From Bdellovibrio sp. (lineage in GTDB: Bacteria > Myxococcota > SpSt-1050), in assembly GCA_020725805.1 (NCBI GenBank), contig DYEF01000034.1, forward strand, positions 1 to 40,816: 40,816 nt of DNA, written 5' to 3'. The position numbers and the translations under genes are program-made. Below the pieces are notes generated by a model that worked only from the letters and a program-made list of their open reading frames with translations, ran no database searches and was not told where the DNA came from. Below, in pieces: positions 36,857-40,816 of the stretch (position 1 is its first letter; every line of letters begins with the position of its first letter).

Positions 36857-39019
36857 ATGAAAAAGAGAGAAAAGAAAGAAAAAAAGAGAGTGATTCAGAT
36901 GCCACAGAACGATATTCAACTTATGGAGTTTTTCAGAAGATACCTCAGATTTCTTGAAAGGGTCCGTGCAAACAATATAAATATTACCGGGAAATACGAC
37001 AGAATACTGACAAAGTACGAAAAAATTATATATGACATTCTGAATATCGGCTATGCTGCTAAGAACTCTCCTGTTCTTTACCTGATTCAGAAATTCAGAT
37101 TTAACACGGGCGAATTCAAGACATTTATGTATCTCTTATGCGAATTCGGAGAGAGGGAGGTCCAGTCAAGAGGAGATGAAGACGAAGAAGATTTTGAATT
37201 AGACGAAGATACAACTATACCTGCCCGGAGGATAATTGAGACATTCTATAACGACTCTGAGAATATCAGGACAGCCCTGTTTTCAGAAAAATCAAAACTG
37301 AGCAGGAAAGATATCATCAAAGTCAATATCAACATAAAACAGATTCCGTCAGGAGATTACAACGCCTCCGTAAGACTTAGTGACTCTATTCTGAAACACT
37401 TCAGGCTGACCGAATTTCCCGGCAGGGACAAAAACATAAAACTAATACGGCAGGAAGACATTAAGGAGCCGCTGACAGAAGACATTACTACCCTTCTCGA
37501 CAAATATATAAATCCTGAAACATCTACCCAGCTATATGATGCAATTAACCTGATACAGAGGACAAATAATCTTTTGCAGGAAAAAAAAGAGGTAGAATTC
37601 CCCGTTATCCTCCTTTACGGAAAGACTCAAAGAGAGATTCAGCTCGTTATATGGTCTTTAGCCAGACAATTAAAAAGGGATATACTTGAATACAGGCAAA
37701 AAAAAGACGTTGAAGAGGATTTCAGCTTTCTTGAAGAGTCTGATTTTGAGTCAGACCCGCATCTTGAAGAGTATCTCAGGACATCTTACCACGGAGATTA
37801 CATACTGAATATTCACATTAATACCCGCTCAGACCTCAAAAAGATAAACTACCTTTTCTCCAGATATCAGGAATCAAGAAAAAATCTGATTATTATAACG
37901 TCGCAAGACAGACTCAATATTGACGGATTTGGTATCGATAAGGTCAGATATTCCTACATACCGGTACAATTTAAGTTGCCCGATGAGGAGACCAGAAAGA
38001 GGCTCTGGATAAACAGGATACCTTCCAGATTCTATGACGGTACCGGTTACGAGGAATTTACAAAGAGATTCGGTAATTTCGGTCTCGAACATATAGAACT
38101 CACAGTCAAAAAGGCCTTGGAGAGAATGAACCTCGACGGCAAGAATGTAATCGAAGACGGATTTATTACAGATGCGGCAACAGACATAGAGAGGGCAATG
38201 GATTCATACTTTACCGAATCGGAAATATTCGAATCGAACATAGAAAACGACTCGGTTCTGCCGAAAGAAAAATTATCCGATGTAATACTGAACGCAGGAC
38301 TAGGACCGGAGATACAAAATATCATCAGAATAATCAGAAACAAAGACTCTTTCTACAAAGACGTCCTCGGCACCAGTCAGACCTACGGAAAGGGAATCAA
38401 GATTCTCTTCTTCGGACCTCCCGGGACAGGCAAGACTCTCACGGCAAGGGCAATCGCAGGAGAGGCTGGTATGCCATTTCTTGAATTAAACCTGAGTAAA
38501 CTGATGAATCCGCTCGTGGGTATGACCGAAAAGAAGATTGTTGAATACTTTAAGATGGCAAAGAGAGAGAATGCCGTCTTATTTATAGATGAATGCGATT
38601 CACTCATCCTGAGCAGAGAAAGGCTTAATCATAGCTGGGAGTTTTCGCATATAAATGTCCTGTTGAAACAGATAGAGGACTTTGACGGAATACTCATTAT
38701 GTCTACAAATTTTGAAGAGGTTCGGGATAAGGCAATAAACAGGAGGATGCACTTCTTTATAAAATTCGATATGCCCTGTTTTGAGAGCAGAAGAAGACTC
38801 CTTAACTATATAGTGCCAGAGAAGTACCACAACACATTTGACCTCGACAGAATATCGCGGATAGAATTTACAGGCGGAGACCTCAGAAATGTCTGGCTCA
38901 GAGTCGGTCAGAAGATATTCTGTGATAAGAACGTAGATACCGACGTCTTCATCGAAGAACTCAAGAGAGAGAGAGAAAAATACAACGAAGAGACCTGTAA
39001 CAAGAAATGTGGATTTTAG
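36857..39019 (+). CDS. Tandem AAA+ ATPase with degenerate first ATPase domain
   Basis: 720 aa. A Lys/Arg-rich N-terminus and a helical region (about 20-190) precede two AAA+ modules. The first (about 245-430) has lost the P-loop (LLYGKTQREI, Gly255-Lys256) and is probably inactive. The second (about 490-720) is complete: Walker A GPPGTGKT (520-527), Walker B LFIDECD (Asp578-Glu579), sensor-1 Asn618 and arginines Arg629/Arg630. Layout and N-terminal segments resemble the Cdc48-like ATPases with a helical N-domain found beside contractile injection systems, but no such genes are nearby. It likely works as a hexameric unfoldase or remodeller. AAGGAGG 6 bases upstream gives the start. It is first in an operon whose genes all overlap. 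Fold is firm; role is not. Confidence 0.8.
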   Translation: MKKREKKEKKRVIQMPQNDIQLMEFFRRYLRFLERVRANNINITGKYDRILTKYEKIIYDILNIGYAAKNSPVLYLIQKFRFNTGEFKTFMYLLCEFGEREVQSRGDEDEEDFELDEDTTIPARRIIETFYNDSENIRTALFSEKSKLSRKDIIKVNINIKQIPSGDYNASVRLSDSILKHFRLTEFPGRDKNIKLIRQEDIKEPLTEDITTLLDKYINPETSTQLYDAINLIQRTNNLLQEKKEVEFPVILLYGKTQREIQLVIWSLARQLKRDILEYRQKKDVEEDFSFLEESDFESDPHLEEYLRTSYHGDYILNIHINTRSDLKKINYLFSRYQESRKNLIIITSQDRLNIDGFGIDKVRYSYIPVQFKLPDEETRKRLWINRIPSRFYDGTGYEEFTKRFGNFGLEHIELTVKKALERMNLDGKNVIEDGFITDAATDIERAMDSYFTESEIFESNIENDSVLPKEKLSDVILNAGLGPEIQNIIRIIRNKDSFYKDVLGTSQTYGKGIKILFFGPPGTGKTLTARAIAGEAGMPFLELNLSKLMNPLVGMTEKKIVEYFKMAKRENAVLFIDECDSLILSRERLNHSWEFSHINVLLKQIEDFDGILIMSTNFEEVRDKAINRRMHFFIKFDMPCFESRRRLLNYIVPEKYHNTFDLDRISRIEFTGGDLRNVWLRVGQKIFCDKNVDTDVFIEELKREREKYNEETCNKKCGF

Positions 39020-39650
39020 AATAGGAGTCTCTGAATCCGCAATGAATCCGTCAGTAGTCAATAGATCCATTCAGTTTCTTAAACCAGAAATAAATAGGAT
39101 TTTGAATTTTGTCTGTGATTTTGTTGGAATGCCTTTGGATAAATTCAAAAAGAGAGTAAGAGTTAGGATTGTATCTTCCAATTCGGACAGGGAAGAGAGC
39201 TACTTTGATGAAGACACGAACGTCCTGAATATTAATCTGCAGGAGACCGGGTGGGACGGCTTCAATCCGGAATATAGTAAATACTGGCAGTATCTCGTAT
39301 TTCACGAAATCGGACATTTATTTGAAGAATATGTTGCAAAAGATGCAAAGTTCATTAAATTATTCGGAGATGTAAATAAGGATTATGACGAAGACAAAAT
39401 TTATCAGAATCTACCAAAAACCTTTTCAGAGAATTATGTATCCCGATATGCCACCAAACATCCCTCAGAAGACTGGGCTGAGACATTTGCAACGGCATTA
39501 ATTATCAGATATTTTAATGAAACAGACAAACTCAAGAGTCTTAAAACGAAAAATTTTTATAGCAAGATTAGATATGTATATTCAATTAAGGACATAATCA
39601 AAAGAAAGGGCAAAGACAAGGAGGTACAAAATGGAAAAAGACCTGATTGA
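39009..39650 (+). CDS. Zinc metallopeptidase (gluzincin-like)
   Basis: 213 aa, cytoplasmic (no signal peptide). HEIGH (99-103) followed by LFEEY is a classical HExxH zinc site. Downstream, HPSEDWAETFA (Glu158) offers the third ligand, as in the small zinc-binding peptidases of the Peptidase_Mx type. The annotated start is GTG at 39009, which overlaps the ATPase gene by 11 bases and lacks a strong ribosome site; ATG at 39042 is an alternative with AGGAG too far upstream. The protein probably cuts a specific partner, perhaps one fed by the neighbouring AAA+ ATPase. The protease call is good, the target unknown. Confidence 0.75.
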   Translation: MDFRIGVSESAMNPSVVNRSIQFLKPEINRILNFVCDFVGMPLDKFKKRVRVRIVSSNSDREESYFDEDTNVLNINLQETGWDGFNPEYSKYWQYLVFHEIGHLFEEYVAKDAKFIKLFGDVNKDYDEDKIYQNLPKTFSENYVSRYATKHPSEDWAETFATALIIRYFNETDKLKSLKTKNFYSKIRYVYSIKDIIKRKGKDKEVQNGKRPD

Positions 39651-40125
39651 GCAACTAAAATCCGAAAAGGCTCTATACGCCGAGTGCCCAAGTGGAGATA
39701 TTTTTCCTCTGCACAAGGCAATTATGTTTTATGTGGATGGTCCGGTTCCTGAAAACGTCAAAAAGATTATTGAAGAGAAGAAGAAAGAGCTGGAAGAGAA
39801 AAGGCTCGAACTGAAAAAGAAGAAAAAGAAGCTTCAGGAAAGGTCAGAAGTAGCAACAAGATCTACAAATCTTGGTAAGATTCTGGAGAAAGTTGCGCCG
39901 GCATTAAAAGGCTTTGAATTTGACAGGAAGGACTGCCGTGCACTTTTTGAGCCAATCGACTACATAGTCTTTAGTGGTCTCTCCACAAAAGAAGGGAATA
40001 TTGATTCCCTGTACTTTATCGATATCAAGACAGGTAATTCGAGGTTAAATGAACATCAGAGGCAGATAAAAGATGCCGTTGAGAGAGGAAAAATCGACTT
40101 TGACAACTATGGAGGCAAGCTATGA
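39631..40125 (+). CDS. Holliday-junction-resolvase-like endonuclease (PD-(D/E)xK), active-type paralogue
   Basis: 164 aa. A short N-terminal part (CPSG at 19-22) and a charged coiled coil (about 45-75) precede a nuclease domain of the Endonuc_Holl type. FEPIDYIVF provides Asp110, YFIDIKTG provides Asp131 and Lys133 (the D-x-K form of the PD-(D/E)xK core), and NEHQRQIKDAV supplies the conserved Gln/Arg after it. It should bind and cut structured or invading DNA, though family members are poorly characterised. AAGGAGG 6 bases upstream gives the start, which overlaps the peptidase gene by 20 bases. Its paralogue follows directly. Confidence 0.7.
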   Translation: MEKDLIEQLKSEKALYAECPSGDIFPLHKAIMFYVDGPVPENVKKIIEEKKKELEEKRLELKKKKKKLQERSEVATRSTNLGKILEKVAPALKGFEFDRKDCRALFEPIDYIVFSGLSTKEGNIDSLYFIDIKTGNSRLNEHQRQIKDAVERGKIDFDNYGGKL

Positions 40126-40634
40126 ATAAAGATATTTTACTGAATTTTCAGGAATTCCAGAAAATTCTCGTGATATGTCCCGTATGCGGCGAGATATACA
40201 GGCTGAGTGAACTAAAACTCTTCTATCAGGGGAAGGCAAAGCGAACCTGGCTTGATGAAATAAGAGATGAAGAGACAAGAATTGAACATTTAGAGGAGAA
40301 ACTGGAGGAAGAGAAGGAGAAAATAAAGGAGAAGGCACAGGAGAAGGCGAGAAGGGAGCTACCAAAATTACTTAAAAAGACCGTTCCGGTAATCTGTAAG
40401 CACGGTTATTACCCTCAGGATGTAAAAGCACTCTTTGACCCTGTTGACTTTGTAATATTTGACGGGATGAACTTAAAAGAAAAGGTTAAAAGGGTCGTAT
40501 TCTTCGACGGCCCACCGCAAAACAAAGTAAGAGAGCGGATTCAGAATACACTGAGAAGAGCAATAAAAGCTGGAAACTACGAATGGAGGACGGTAAAGAT
40601 AGATGAATTGGGGAGGATAGCAATCGATTTCTAA
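40122..40634 (+). CDS. Endonuc_Holl-like paralogue with lost catalytic lysine
   Basis: 170 aa, with the same layout as its neighbour: CPVCG (19-23, a zinc-like CxxC), a charged coiled coil (about 45-80) and a C-terminal nuclease-like domain. FDPVDFVIFDG keeps Asp109, but the segment equivalent to FIDIKTG reads FFDGPPQ: Asp129 is kept, while the catalytic Lys is replaced by Pro131. Cutting activity is therefore probably lost. It may form a heterodimer with the active paralogue or act as a DNA-binding sensor. ATGA overlap (4 bases) and GGAGG 6 bases before the ATG tie it to the operon. Confidence 0.7.
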   Translation: MNKDILLNFQEFQKILVICPVCGEIYRLSELKLFYQGKAKRTWLDEIRDEETRIEHLEEKLEEEKEKIKEKAQEKARRELPKLLKKTVPVICKHGYYPQDVKALFDPVDFVIFDGMNLKEKVKRVVFFDGPPQNKVRERIQNTLRRAIKAGNYEWRTVKIDELGRIAIDF

Positions 40635-40692
40635 TTAACTTGTTAGAAACAAATAAACTCAAATGTCCAAAAATTCATGTAACTGCAACGTC

Positions 40693-40730
40693 AAAATGTT
40701 ACATTTCTGCAAAATTAAAATGTTACATTT
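40693..40730. repeat. Two direct copies of the dyad AAATGTTACATTT
   Basis: AAAATGTTACATTT occurs at 40693-40706 and 40717-40730, 24 bases start to start. Each contains the near-perfect palindrome AAATGT-T-ACATTT. A partial inverted copy (ATGTAAC) lies just before, at 40677-40683. Multiple short repeats of this kind are found inside the ends of IS21-family elements, so an insertion sequence may begin at the right edge of the window; they could instead be operator sites. The remaining bases to 40816 hold no gene. Confidence 0.4.
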
Positions 40731-40816
40731 TTCGGCTTCATTGATTTTCATATAACTGCCTCACTATATTCTTTTACTATCCCTGATTTTGTTTTGCAAA
40801 GTCTTTTTCCTTTGTA

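Overview
The window looks like chromosomal DNA of a low-GC, Gram-negative, Myxococcota/Deltaproteobacteria-like bacterium, probably uncultured. The evidence is indirect but consistent. Many proteins carry lipoprotein signals followed by Asp/Ser/Ile/Val-rich linkers. There are long thrombospondin-3-like and MopE-like Ca/metal-binding repeat arrays, an internal segment resembling a MYXO-CTERM sorting signal, an OmpA-type outer-membrane domain, and a homologue of the myxobacterial polarity protein FrzS with the same non-canonical receiver domain. Strong AGGAGG-type ribosome sites decide most starts. I saw no tRNA, rRNA, CRISPR array or intact transposase.

Layout. 1-5.5 kb: an M1-family aminopeptidase lipoprotein, a membrane-anchored alpha/beta hydrolase and a divergent clan GH-A glycosidase lipoprotein, closed by a bidirectional terminator. 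5.6-9.3 kb: a leftward operon of a matrixin-like metalloprotease and three small secreted proteins of unknown role, with a pentanucleotide microsatellite upstream. 9.5-16.3 kb: a frameshifted small lipoprotein, a TSP3/vWA/Cys-rich lipoprotein and a divergent RCC1-repeat lipoprotein. 16.3-16.9 kb: a gene-poor stretch with REP-like repeats and a gene remnant. 16.9-28.0 kb: one 11.1-kb gene for a 3703-residue surface protein. 28.2-29.6 kb: an XdhC/MocA-like molybdoenzyme maturation pair. 29.9-32.3 kb: the FrzS-like protein and a secreted metallo-beta-lactamase-fold protein. 32.3-32.8 kb: two decayed gene fragments. 32.8-35.5 kb: a GH36-like alpha-galactosidase lipoprotein.

35.7-40.6 kb is the most system-like region. 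A WYL-domain regulator faces a tightly overlapping four-gene operon: a double-AAA+ ATPase with a degenerate first ATPase domain, a zinc metallopeptidase, and two paralogous proteins related to the Holliday-junction-resolvase-like endonuclease family. The first paralogue keeps a PD-(D/E)xK core; the second has lost the catalytic lysine and appears inactive. A WYL regulator, ATPase, protease and active/inactive nuclease pair together suggest an undescribed defence or DNA-processing system. This is inferred from content and layout only.

The other highlight is the 3703-residue protein. Its N-terminal 3040 residues form a secreted, Ca/metal-binding passenger with 30 MopE-like repeats. A MYXO-CTERM-like hairpin follows, joined without a stop codon to a second signal-peptide-like helix, a predicted beta-barrel and an OmpA peptidoglycan-binding domain. 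It could be a polyprotein cleaved into a surface protein and an outer-membrane anchor.
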